Of a DNA stretch of 64,000 nucleotides, positions 22,901 through 32,399 are shown piece by piece. The translations under genes and the position numbers were made by a program. The notes beneath the pieces were generated by a model. It saw only the letters and a program-made list of their open reading frames with translations. It was not told the origin of the DNA and did not search any database. The stretch is from Aspidiotus rigidus. Taxonomy: Eukaryota; Arthropoda; Insecta; Hemiptera; Diaspididae. Numbering within the stretch: position 1 is the stretch's first letter; every line of letters begins with the position of its first letter. The DNA lies in assembly GCA_035079385.1 (NCBI GenBank), contig JAVHKY010000004.1, positions 12,245,001 to 12,309,000 on the forward strand. The letters run 5' to 3'.

Positions 22901-25551
22901 GAGAATGACAGTCGTTACTGTCGAAACGTCGGGTTTTTAATTAATAGATAAATAAATAGTCATTTATTTGTTTATTTTTTGAATTTTTCATATTTTGGAC
23001 GGCAGTACCGGACATATTCGACTCTCTATTTATATAATCCGTCCAGACAAATAATTAATTCTTAAGTCCTCAAGGATGTAAGCCTTCCCCCGGAAACGAC
23101 CATCTGCTCGTTTGATGTTGTTGGTTTGTTCCCGAATATTCCTAAGGCTGCTACTATCCAGCGTATGGGTGAGCTACTCGTCAAAGCCAACATTCCTCAT
23201 AATGAGCTTCACGAATTCTTCGATCTTCTTAATACTTGCTAGTCCCCTAACTATTGTAAATTTGAAGGGAAATTTTTCGAGTTCCCTGACGAAGTAGGGA
23301 TCCCCATTGGATCACCACTAGGCTCTCTCATATCCGAAATCTTCATGTCTAAGTTTGAACTTGACCTCTTTTCCTCGAACCAGGTGTTACTTAATCATAT
23401 TCATTATTGGCACAGGTACGTTGATGACGTTCTATGTACCTGGACTGGTCACCCAGATCTCCTTGGTGAGTTTCTTAGGTATCTCAATTCCTGGTACCCT
23501 TCCATCAAATTTACGTTGGAAATAGGGGTATTTTCCATTAACTTTTTGGATTTATCGATCTCTATAATAGACGGTATCCATAAGTTTGGAATTTACAGGA
23601 AAGATACTACGACCGATGTTTTAGTCCACGGTTGTTCGTTCGGTCCTGTTGCTCACAAGATGGCTGCTTTTCATAGCCTAGTTCACAGACTGACTCGTAT
23701 TCCTTTGAGTCAGTCTGCCTTCAAGAAAGAATTAATCACAATAAAACACCTGGCCAGAGTGAATGGGGTCAATGTTGATGTTGACGTGATGGTTCGGAGG
23801 AAAGTTACGAGGGGCCTCCTGGATTCCACCACCTCCCTCCCCCGAGACACGATCCGTGATCGCCGTTTGCGTTGGATCAGTCTCCCTTTCTTGGGGAAGT
23901 TCTCCCAGCAATTGGGTCGGGCCCTTCGCCCGTTTGGCTTCAGACCCGTGTTTTACAACCCTACCACAGTCAAGAGGTTGTTTGTGAGACTGAAGGACCC
24001 CATACCTGTTGATGAGAGGAGTGGTGTGTATAAGTTGGAGTGTGAGGATTGTGGAGGCGTTTATATTGGTGAGACCAGCCGCCAAATGAAAGTTCGAGTA
24101 GCTGAGCACCTGAAGTCTTGGAAGAAGGGACACTTGGGGGAGTCAGCTTTCGCCGATCACTTAATAAACAGTGGCCACAGCTTCCGTGAGGGATCCGAAA
24201 AGCTCCTCCATAAGGAGAATTCCTACCGTAAGCGTATCGCCCTCGAGAATATAGAGATAATTCGTCATCTCAACACTGACGGTATCACTGTTCTTAATTC
24301 GTATATTCCGGAAGATGGCCTGATCGAACTTGTTTATGACTCACACCGTGATTTCTCGTTTGGACGATCTTAATACCTCGTTCTTCTCTTTTGTTCGTCA
24401 GTTGCTTTCATTTCAGGCTCGAAGATGGTTGTTTAACCGAAAGCGCTCGTCGTATTTTCATTTTTTCTGCGGTTTGCATTTTTTTACTCCACGTCGGAGT
24501 ATTCCTCTTTATTGTCCCCCTCCTATCGTATATTGCTTGAGGGGGCGGAGCTTGTGACGTCACAGTTTGATGAAGTCATATGTCAGCCTTGTAACGTCAC
24601 AAATCTGATGATGTTTTTTTTTCGACTTTCCCTCCGATCATTTATATAGCTTTCAAGTCCGGACCAGTGACGTTACAATTTGATGACGTCATAGGTCATT
24701 CTTGTGACGTAATAATCTACATTTTTCAGATCCCACGTGCCCCATAAAGCAGGTTCCCTGCCATCCCTCGTTTAACTCCGTTAAAGAACCCGCGAATTCT
24801 TACTTCAAGTGCACTTTTACGTTAGGATGGCACAAGATAGTTTACATCATCACTTCTTCTACAATTTGGAGCAATTTTAAAGCGTGAGTTCTACAAGAAA
24901 GGTGAAGTTTTCATCTGATTTGGTGCTACAAACTCTACTGGTTGTGTATCCTTTCAGCTACAATAAATGGGTAGAAAATGTTTTCACCCTCCACAAGGTA
25001 GATATTTGGAAAGGAAGAAGTTCGAAGCTTGGATTCTTCCAGAGGTCGAAGGTTTCAGAGAACTGATTGGTGAAACTCGAAAGAAGTGAGCAGTGATCGG
25101 ATTAGAGGAGAAGCACCGAATTAAATAGATATTCATTAGTGATGAGCCGATGTTACGGTACTGAAGACCGTATTTCTGTCCAAGGCAGAGCAATCCAGAA
25201 TAATTTCCAGTAGAATGAAAAATTTTATAGAATTTCTCTAGGGATGATTACAAACTAAATCTTGAAAAATCTTCAACCTTCATCGGACTTTGAGAGACTC
25301 GAGGCCAACAACTAAAGACCCGTTCGACATTTTCATTCGCCTAACACTCAAGATCACGATTTCCTTCACACTCATTTGCATAGGTACACGTTAAATACAA
25401 TTGGATTGCCTTCTGTCCAGAAATAAATACCAGAACTAGTTCACAGTTCTCGTAATGCGTGACCGCTTCTACGACTAACAACCCACTTACCAATAATGAG
25501 CCAGGAATGTGATCAGCGCAAACGTATTTCAGCGGAACGCCGAATTTCACT
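16968..25551 (-). CDS. RhoGAP-domain protein (ARHGAP20/TAGAP-like), four confident exons
   Basis: The product is a Rho-family GTPase-activating protein that would speed GTP hydrolysis by Rho/Rac/Cdc42-type switches. On the - strand, exons 25,551-25,491, 17,765-17,491, 17,404-17,206 and 17,112-16,968 join in phase across GT-AG introns. They give a continuous frame of about 227 codons. It starts with [16 protein letters not shown], the usual RhoGAP opening. The arginine finger comes next in [12 protein letters not shown] (an R after VF, as in GIFR). Then follow [30 protein letters not shown], and the late helix [17 protein letters not shown], matching the NLAVCVAPS motif of ARHGAP20. The first intron is 7.7 kb and contains a PLE, a palindromic insertion and AT-rich repeats; the others are about 90 bp. 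The last exon ends in phase 1 at a good donor, so the gene continues towards lower coordinates. Upstream candidate exons are listed separately. The family is firm; the exact orthologue is not. Confidence 0.88.
17820..20060. repeat. Very AT-rich intronic region with tandem and dispersed repeats
   Basis: About 2.2 kb of low-complexity AT sequence lies inside the large RhoGAP intron. At 18,145-18,640 a unit of 247 bp is present twice in tandem (tgatataatg, taataataaaatccgaa, caaagtttttcttttaa, gttcaatattaattttat in the same order). Shorter diverged copies recur at about 19,030-19,220 and 19,430-19,640. At 18,602-18,802 the ends 'gggctgcttagaacaatttc' and, inverted, 'ggccgtttctatcaatt' suggest a short TIR element. 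No coding sequence is seen. Confidence 0.6.
20200..20745. mobile_element. TIR-family element (20,429-20,729) with flanking 'tatatagctcgag' units
   Basis: The end cagggaaactgttttatgg at 20,429 faces the inverted end acaacaggttccctg, which finishes about 20,729. Outside it is the usual outer flank gttcctcgtttaacttcgtt. Before it lie three tandem units 'cctatcatatatagctcgagactcgaaattct'-like in 20,190-20,370. It is non-coding. Confidence 0.6.
20760..20925 (+). mobile_element. Solo PLE terminal repeat: 3' motif followed by a PLE start codon
   Basis: The segment gcgacacgactgatgatgag ... cacccgaaaatactcttgtat (20,778-20,822) matches the 3' end of PLE copy 1 (5,083-5,127) almost base for base. It is followed within 100 bp by cacgacttacac ... 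cactcaatattATGAGTCCC, matching the 5' start of copy 1 (2,424-2,455). So a 3' end runs straight into a 5' end, as expected for a PLE pLTR. The coding frame then decays within about 30 bp. Confidence 0.75.
20926..21291. other. No gene; frames without domain support
   Basis: Only frames of low-complexity composition are seen on both strands. The sequence borders the PLE terminal repeat on the left and the TIR-family element on the right. It carries the 'gctcgaaggtcaaaattttcccaagtcc' words of that family at about 21,200-21,230. Confidence 0.35.
21586..22171 (-). pseudogene. Inverted PLE fragment: end of RT region plus GIY-YIG domain
   Basis: The frame runs from [18 protein letters not shown] to the natural C-terminus [14 protein letters not shown]. 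It includes the GIY-YIG core [20 protein letters not shown]. It is nearly identical to the C-terminal 190 codons of the main copy on the other strand (one visible change is GGFYIG versus GGVYIG). Truncated at its 5' side by the head-to-head junction, it lacks the RT catalytic motifs and is not an independent gene. Confidence 0.9.
22172..24373 (+). pseudogene. PLE copy 2 main frame: 5'-truncated RT + GIY-YIG, broken
   Basis: The frame starts abruptly at [17 protein letters not shown], corresponding to about residue 200 of the intact copy 3. It keeps [15 protein letters not shown], the [17 protein letters not shown] block, motif [38 protein letters not shown] (about 23,420), INFLDL, and a complete GIY-YIG domain ending at 24,373. 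Defects are a one-base frameshift in a C run near 22,560, a 318-bp palindromic insertion at 22,748-23,065, and an in-frame TAG at about 23,240 where the relative has Trp. The frame after the stop (from 23,345) is intact to the end. The C-run shift could be a sequencing artefact; the insertion is real. Confidence 0.9.
22748..23065. mobile_element. 318-bp near-perfect palindromic insertion with 12-bp duplication
   Basis: It is flanked by GTCCTCAAGGAT at 22,736-22,747 and 23,066-23,077. Arms 22,748-22,881 and 22,894-23,027 are reverse complements over 134 bp with a 12-base loop and at least one visible mismatch. An unpaired 38-bp AT-rich tail follows. Each arm holds the word gacagtcgttactgtcgaaacg, a hairpin followed directly by GAAA, like the PLE 3' motifs elsewhere in this window. 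The 12-bp duplication length and this motif point to an insertion made by PLE machinery rather than a classical DNA transposon. That is inference. Confidence 0.8.
24527..25490. other. CRE-like repeat then intronic sequence without a gene
   Basis: From 24,540 to 24,720 several gacgtca sites and the phrase 'gacgtcataggtcattcttgtgacgt' mark the interior of the TIR family. After its end at 24,760 the rest lies in the large RhoGAP intron, and no exon with phase or domain support is seen. Confidence 0.4.
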
Positions 25552-25609
25552 CTGAAACAAAAAAAGAAACAACATTAAAGGGCGTACATTAACAATTCTC
25601 CTAACGTAC

Positions 25610-25782
25610 GGAGGCACGCATCCGCGCTGTATTCTCATTACTGTCACCGCGCAGTCATCGGACCGACATCGGTGCATTGTTTTCGACAGTGAAAGCTCGA
25701 CTACCGTTACAGGTACAATGATATTAGTTAACGAGAAAATTTTTTCCGTCGAATTTTCAATCGAAAACAATCCGCGTGAAAG
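25610..25782 (-). CDS. Candidate exon immediately upstream of the RhoGAP exon
   Basis: On the - strand the frame ...VELSLSKTMHRCRSDDCAVTVMRIQRGCVPP ends at a strong donor (gtacgt). After a 58-bp intron it joins in phase to VKFGVPL at 25,551. The start of the exon is uncertain. An acceptor just after an in-frame TAG would give 25,782, while a better acceptor with a branch-like ttaactaat upstream would give 25,700. I do not recognise a domain. Confidence 0.5.
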
Positions 25783-25896
25783 CTAATTACTCGTATCATT
25801 CGACACAGGTTGTGTATCTCGTTGACTTCGACTCGTTCGTACACCTGGCCGAATTTAGCATCAAAATGACAATCAACGGTATCGTCCAATACTCAC

Positions 25897-26049
25897 TTTT
25901 CAGGTATATAATTGAAGGAAGGGGCAGACGAATGTCGACATGAGGTCATCACACTTGACAGAGACGCTGCACCCCTTGTCATCCGTTCGCTCCATCTAAT
26001 CATTTCTCGTTCGGCTCTTATGCCCACCTCTCCTTCTTTTGAAAATTTT
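25897..26049 (-). CDS. Candidate exon further upstream in the RhoGAP gene
   Basis: The - strand segment is open in one frame for 50 codons (KFSKEGEVGIRAEREMIRW ... NYIPEK). It sits between a pyrimidine-rich acceptor (cgtttgtttcag) and a consensus donor (gtgagt). Composition is Ser/Arg-rich and linker-like. Its exit phase does not match either start offered for the next exon, so an exon may be missing or one boundary is wrong. Confidence 0.35.
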
Positions 26050-26052
26050 CTG

Positions 26053-27139
26053 AAACAAACGAAAAAGAAGAAAAAAATATTATTTACGACATAAAGTTTA
26101 CCCGAAGGGTGAGAACTTCCACGACGCGGGGTTCTAACACGAATGAAATATTTTCCCTCTTTCTGGGTCTCGTATAACTTTATTTAACATGATGTGGAAA
26201 CATAAAAAGTTAATACGTAGGCGATCGATAATTTAAATAATAAGTGAATGAATACCACAAGGCACATGAAGTACGAGTCCTATTCAGTTCAAAGCGACCA
26301 CCCTCTTTTTTACACTCGTCAAAATTGTGCACATTATTCTCATAACGCACACAAACAAGCCTTATTCGTTTTCAATAGCTTCCTTGATGAAACTTGTAAG
26401 CATTTTTCTATTCATCGGTCTTTTCCTGCCAACGAGAAACAGTTATTTTGCTATCTTCGGAAAATCGTACTTCGAGTGACATCGAACTTACGGATCCACG
26501 GGCGAACATTCCGCTGAATCACGTTCCTCTTAATGATTCTCGACAACGAAACTCTACGTAGGACCGAAAATATACAATAATACAATACACTCCGAAGCGG
26601 TAAAATCGTTGATTCGTAAACAAGGTTGGCAAAATTCATGAATAAGTTCATTTCAGGTCATATGACAATACTCGAACGCGAACGATTTACAGTACGATAT
26701 TATTACTTCGTTTGGCTCGGTTTGAAGTATGAATTAACTAAGTAACGAAGTTGACGCGGAATCAGACATTTGAGGGAGTACATCGTATTTCATACAGGTT
26801 TGAAGACGCTTTATTCGGTCGTCGACTACACGGGCGGATGGCTTAGGTTTGAAAGGATTGACTTTAATGCTGTTCCACAGTCATACTTAGCCCAGGCAGA
26901 TTAGGTTTTGAAATGGAAATAAATGCCGGCAAAGATTTTTTTCGTGGATTATGTTTAAAATGGTCTCCTGATAAACATACTAAAAGTCCACAGCGATCAG
27001 CGAGCGGGCCCTCCCCTAAAGGAGGTCAAAATACCACAAAAATTAGTTTACTGAGAATAAATCAAAAACTAAGCATCAGAGAAAAAAAAGTTTCGAACAA
27101 AAGTTGTTCCTCATCAAATTTCCAATAAATTTCACTATA
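26053..27139. other. No confident gene; possible further RhoGAP exon near 26.5 kb
   Basis: On the - strand a short open segment, VSLSRIIKRNVIQRNVRPW, lies between a cctacgtag acceptor and a gtaagttc donor (about 26,551-26,490). It is too short to judge. The rest of the stretch shows only unsupported frames. Confidence 0.25.
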
Positions 27140-30100
27140 CAGGGTGGGGCAGAAAGAAAAATTTTGACTATGATTAGGAAGGGAAACCCACTCATCGAGC
27201 TGTACATAATAGGAAGGGACCTGGAGAAAATTTTGACCATCTAACTAGGTACAGAGGGGCGATTGATATTTTACTTCAGAGTCACATACGCCAGGGGGCT
27301 GTAGACATGCGAGACCTTATTTGGACAATTGGTGGATTTTTGGGACAAGTATTTATCGAATCGTATCTGCAGCGTTTTTACTGGATTGTGACATTAAGTT
27401 TTTCGTTCGTGCTGATCTCACCCCCCTCCAATCGGCTGTAGATATGCGAAACCCTTTCTCATTAAATTTTTGGCCTGAAGACGGGCTGCATCGCGTGGGC
27501 TACGCTTTTGCTGTATCATGCTCTTGGGTTTTTCGATTCCGAAACCCCCTTCTTCCTCCAATCCTTGAGGGGCGGAGGTAAGCAGGACTCAATTTGGACA
27601 ATGGATGGATTTGTAGCATAAAAATTGACGGAATCGTTCGTGCTATGTTTGTTCTGGTTATCTTGTCGTAAACGCAAGTTTAGAGAGACGAGCTTCTGTG
27701 TCTGGTGAGAAAGGGAAAATGGGCGGTAAATTCTCATCGTTCGAGTCCATGGAAGGAATTTTCTTGTGTGGTTGCGGTAAGAGATCGACCGAGGCCCTGT
27801 AATTTGTTGGGCCGCGCAAACTTGCTGAAGTTCTCGTTCTTTTAGACGATGGAAAAGGTGATGCGATGCCGAGAAGCGCGCTAGTCTTCTGTTGTGTGCA
27901 AGCGGGGAGAGATCGGCTACAGCCCCTCTATGGACCAAGTAGGCAAATATGCGACAATCCTCGTTGTTTTAGGCAATGGAGGGAATGCTATTCGCGTGCG
28001 ATGAGAGATTGACAGATGTCCCGCTATGATTGAACTGGCCAAACATGCGGACCTATTTTATCAGGTAGGGAGCCAAATCTCGGAGCTTGAAGATTTTCCA
28101 AGACCCTCTTCTATCATATATAGCTTGGTGGTCGGTATATATAGGCCTGAAAGATAGCCCCTTCGAGTAACTAGATATGCAATGCTTCATACACCAATTC
28201 ACTTAGCCCCTTCAATGAGCCAGATATGCAACGCTTCAAACACCATATGACTCAGAACGGCCTTTTAAGGTTTTTGAGTTACTCTTGTGTCATATCATAT
28301 ATCGCTCGGTGCGGTATACAGGGTGGGGCAGAAAGATGTTACCAGTTAAATGGGAGTTGCGCAAAACGTTAGACGTATACTTTAAATGTACGAATTTTCT
28401 ATCTCAATTTTATCTTTAATTTGAGCCACACCCGAAGTTTCTACAACGTTTCTGAGCTGAGTTATGGACCAAAATGTGCCGAAAATTCACCAAATCGTCA
28501 GGGTTCCCCAAATAGGGCTTGAAAATTAATTAATTTACAGTATTGAACTGAATTTCGAAAATTTTAATAATTAAATTATTGTTTCTTACGTGAATTTGGA
28601 CGGGAAAAACGAAAAAAATGGTAACAAAACCCTAAGAAGCACCAAAATGGGTTCATGGCCCCAAAAAGGGTCAAAATTTCCCGAAGGTGGAAAATCGTTC
28701 AAACTTCTGAATTGTAAATCGATTTTCAAGTGGAATTTCGCACTGAGTCCGAGAAAAATGTTTAAAAAATTCTTCGAAAAACCAAAACGGGTTAATGGGC
28801 CCAAAAAGGGTCAAAATTTCGCCAAATTGTAAAATTGTTCAAACTTTCAAATTTTAATTCGATTTTCAAGTGGAATTTCGCGCTGAGTCCAAAAAAAAAG
28901 CTAAAATAATACTTCGGAGCACCAAAATGGGTTGATGGGCTCGAAGAGAACCAAAATTCTTCTAAGATGAATAATTGCGTAATCTTCAAACGTTGTTTTT
29001 AATTCTGGAGTAAATTTTTCCGCCGAGTCCAAAAAAAATACTGAAATGGCCCTAGATGATCTTTAAAATGAAAAATCAAAAATTCTCATTCTGCAGTAAA
29101 ATTGTTCATTCAGGGGATGTAAGGAATATCGACAAGTTCGTCTTCCGTTGAGTGCTTGCAGAGTGAGAGATCGACTAGCGCCGGGTGACAGATCCGAAAG
29201 AGGAAATTGCGGGAATTCTCCTCATTTGGGGATTGGAGGGAGACGACAAATTCATCTTCCGTTGAATGTTCGCAGTGAGAGATCGACAAGGGCTCTGCCT
29301 ATGATCAAAGCGGGAAAAAGTGCAAAAACTCACGTTGTTTTCGGCAAAGAACGCAAAGTTGGTCTTCTGTTGCGTGCTTCCAATGAGAGATCAACTGACG
29401 CCGTACCAATGAGCGAAGCGGGCGAAACTGCAAAAACTCATTGATTCAGGCAATGGGAGGGTACCGCGAATTCGGTCTTGCTCGTGATGAGCGATCAGCA
29501 ACAGCTCACTGCGAGCTCATGACGAAAGACCAGCTTCACAGTATCGTTCCTTCCTTCGCGAGAATCTACGAGAATTTTCTCGCATCCGACTGCCTCTGCC
29601 AAACCCGGGGCATTGATCGTTCTCTCACCGCGAGCTATAATGAAGAAAGACGAGCTTCACAGTATCATTCCCTCCCTCGCGCGAAAGTACGAGAATTTTC
29701 TCGCATCCACTCGCCTCTATCAAACACGGGGCCTCGAACGTTTTCTCAACGCGAGCTCATGACGAAAGACGAGCTTCACAGTATCGTTCCTTCCTCGCGC
29801 GAAAGTACGAGAATTTTCTCGGATCCGGTGCCTTATCGAACGTAGAGCCTTGATCGTTCTCTCACCGCAAGCCTAACGAACAACGGCTCGGGATATCCTT
29901 CCCAGCACTGGCTGTGGAAACGAGAATTTTCTTGAATTCACCTGCCTAGATAAAACGGGGCTGTTACAGTTCTCTCCTGGCGAGGTCACACTGGAACGCG
30001 ATCTTCGCGGTATGTTTTTCACCATTGCCTGAAACAACGAGAATTTTCACGTACTCACCCAGTTAGATCAAACACAGGGCTCCAACTGGTCTCTCACCGC

Positions 30101-31367
30101 GAGCTCATGGCAGACAACAATCGTCCTAGTACCCTTCCCTACTTCTCGGGTCTCCACGGGAAATTTTTCGGATTTATCCGCCTTTATTGAACCGGGGGTC
30201 CTACCCGATCTCTCACCGCAAGCTCATAACATCATTCCCTTCAGGGGTTGAAGCCCCGAACAATTCCAGGCATTCGTCTGCCTCAATCAAATACTAAACT
30301 GTAGCTGATATTTTACCAAATTCGCGGTATCATACCTCCCATTGGCTGAATCTAGGAGTTTTTGCACTGCTTCAAACATAAGTGGGACTTTCATCGCGGG
30401 CACGCAACAGAAGACCAACTTTGCGGTATCATACCTTCCTTTGCCTGAAACAACGAGAGTTTTTGCACTTTTTCCCACCCGCGACCAATCTTTTGTTCTC
30501 GCGAAGCTCGATTTCTATGAGAACCAAATGAAATTGAAAAGACTATGCGATTTTCCAAGTTGGTAAAATTGTCATCGTTTTTGGGCACTTGCACACATTT
30601 TGATGCTTCGAAAATTTATTCAACAGTTTTTGTTCTACAACTAAGCACACAATTTTACCCTAGAATCAAGAAAAACTTTGAAGATTAGGCAATTTTTTTC
30701 GTTGTGGAGAAATGTTGACCCTTTTTGGTCCCATTAACCCATTTTGGTGTTCCGCCAGATTTCTTAACAATTTTATTCACATTCAGCGTTAAATTCTGTC
30801 TCAGAATCGAGAAAAACTTCAAATATTAGGCGATTTCATAATTTTGGGGAAATTTTGACCCTTTCTGGGCCCATAAACCCATTTTGGTTCTTCGCAGAAT
30901 TTCTTAACGATTTTATTCAGATTCAGCGCTAAATTTTATCTCAGAATCGAGAAAAACATCGAAGATTAGGCGAACTTATCATCTTGGGGAAATTTTGACC
31001 CTTTTTGGGCCCATAAACCTATTTTGGTTCTTCGCAGAATTTTTTTAACAATTTTATTCAGATTCAGCGCTAAATTTTACCCTAAGATCGGGAAACACTT
31101 TGGAGATTACGCGATTTTTTCAATAGAAAAATTATCTTTCGATAATTCACACTTTTGGGAACCCCTGCTATGAAATTACGGCTCATTTTGGTCCATAACT
31201 CGGCTCAGAAAAGTCGTAGAAACTTCGGATGTGGCTTAAATTAAAGATAAAATTGAGATAGAAAATTCGTACATTCAAAGTATACGTCTAACGTTTTGCG
31301 TTTTCGCGCTACGACAGATTTAGCGCAAACTCCCTTTTAACAGGTAACATCTTTCTGCTCCACCCTG
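27140..31367. mobile_element. Foldback-like element B, inverted relative of element A
   Basis: Read in reverse, this 4.2-kb stretch matches 12,135-16,490 through the whole length: the arm (27,170-28,318), the two ~140-bp arrays (28,620-29,060 and 30,600-31,080) and the ~118-bp array (29,130-30,570). Both outer ends read CAGGGTGGGGCAG-type, followed on the outside by TA. The inner CAGGGTGGGGCAGAAAGATG ends at 28,319 and 31,367 have the longer inverted match (at least 40 bp) and are also bounded by TA. Apparent frames are repeat translations. A diverged second arm may follow at 31.7-32.4 kb. Confidence 0.75.
28319..31367. mobile_element. Core element B, 3,049 bp, TA-flanked
   Basis: Terminal inverted repeats of at least 40 bp begin CAGGGTGGGGCAGAAAGATG on the left. 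The inverted right end differs by one base in the first 20 (GTGGAGC). TA stands directly outside each end (28,317-28,318; 31,368-31,369). No transposase is encoded. Insertion at TA with CAGGGTG-type ends is typical of Tc1/mariner-like non-autonomous elements. Confidence 0.75.
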
Positions 31368-31399
31368 TATGTATGTCAACTTAGCCCAAAAACTCGAGC

Positions 31400-32390
31400 T
31401 GAAAAGTTGGTTTGAAAGTTGAGCGATTTTCTAAAATTTTTGATTTTAATGTTAGTGTAGTCGAATTAGACAGGTTTCGGAAAAAATAAAGAACATTGCG
31501 ACATGGTAAAGGTCTGATTGCTGGAAATGGTCAAGAATGAAGTCCAAAACAACATACTAACTTCTCCGCGTTTTTCCCCGGGAGCATCTTTTTTATGGGG
31601 GTTGAAACCCCCTCAAAATCAGTTTTTTGTAAATATTCCGCTTAATACGCCTTTTAGAGAAAAAAGTCATCAGTCAAAAATTATTCCTCGTGAAATCCAG
31701 GCAAACTTGCTGAATTCCTTATTGTTCCAGGCGATATAGGGAATGATACCAAGACGCTTATTATCTCTTGTTTCTCCGTTTTGATAATTGCCAGACTCAT
31801 GTAGTCAATCTCTCACCGCAAAACAAGCTTCTCGGGAGATCGCCTGAAATGACGGAGCAAGTTTTCCTGACCCAATCGACTATCAACGTGGAACCCTCAT
31901 GCGACTACGCCAACTTTGACAAGGAGCGCTTTATTCTCGGATTTGTATTGCGGCGGTTCTTCTTGAATTTGTGGGAGCACACAACAATAACAAGCTTCTT
32001 GGTGACATCCCTTTCATTGCTTGAAACAATTCCACACGTTAGCCCACTTCAATCGTACGCGGGTCGAAATCAAAATCTCACTGCGAGTCCACAACAGAAG
32101 ACCACATCCATTCCCACCATCGCTTGAAACAATCAGAATGGAAAACTTGAGAGCATAATACAGCAAAAACGTAGCACACGAAATTCAGCCTGTTTTCAGT
32201 CCGAAAATGGAGCACGACATGCTGGCCTGGCATACAGCCCCCTCATAAGGTTGGAGGGGGAAGAAGACCAGCACGAACGGAAAACTCTACGGTACAACCC
32301 AGTACAAACGAATCCACCCACTCCAACTAGAAAAATTGAATTGGGGGAAGGGCTCGCATGTTTACAGCCCCCATTCAGCTTTTTACATAT
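31400..32390. repeat. Diverged copy of the foldback arm
   Basis: Words of the element A right arm recur at 32,080-32,290 in the same order: 'cacaacagaagacc', 'gagcataatacagcaaaaacgtagc', 'cagcctgttttcagtccgaaaatg', 'ttggagggggaagaagaccagcacgaacg'. Compare 'agcatgatacagcaaaagcgtagc' at 16,128. Divergence is much higher than between A and B, so it is an older copy. No gene is seen. Confidence 0.55.
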
Positions 32391-32399
32391 CATACATGC

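Larger units (their letters stand above)
21399..24513. mobile_element. PLE copy 2: composite insertion with 13-bp target duplication
   Basis: The composite is flanked by GTCCCCCTCCTAT at 21,386-21,398 and at 24,514-24,526 (exact). It consists of an inverted 3'-half fragment (21,442-22,171, coding - strand) joined head-to-head at 22,172 to a 5'-truncated main copy (22,172-24,513, + strand). The inverted fragment matches 23,785-24,513 nearly perfectly. On the left about 40 further bases of the 3' end are present that the right end lacks. One duplication around both parts shows they arrived together. Confidence 0.9.
21292..24760. mobile_element. TIR-family element hosting PLE copy 2
   Basis: The left end cagggaaaatgttttatcgg at 21,292 is matched by the inverted right end ccccataaagcaggttccctg, finishing at 24,760. 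Outside the right end stands the family flank ccatccctcgtttaactccg. If the PLE composite (21,399-24,513) and one copy of its duplication are removed, the host element is about 340 bp. That is similar to the 300-bp copies at 20.43 and 40.72 kb. This dates the PLE insertion as later than the host element. Confidence 0.65.
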
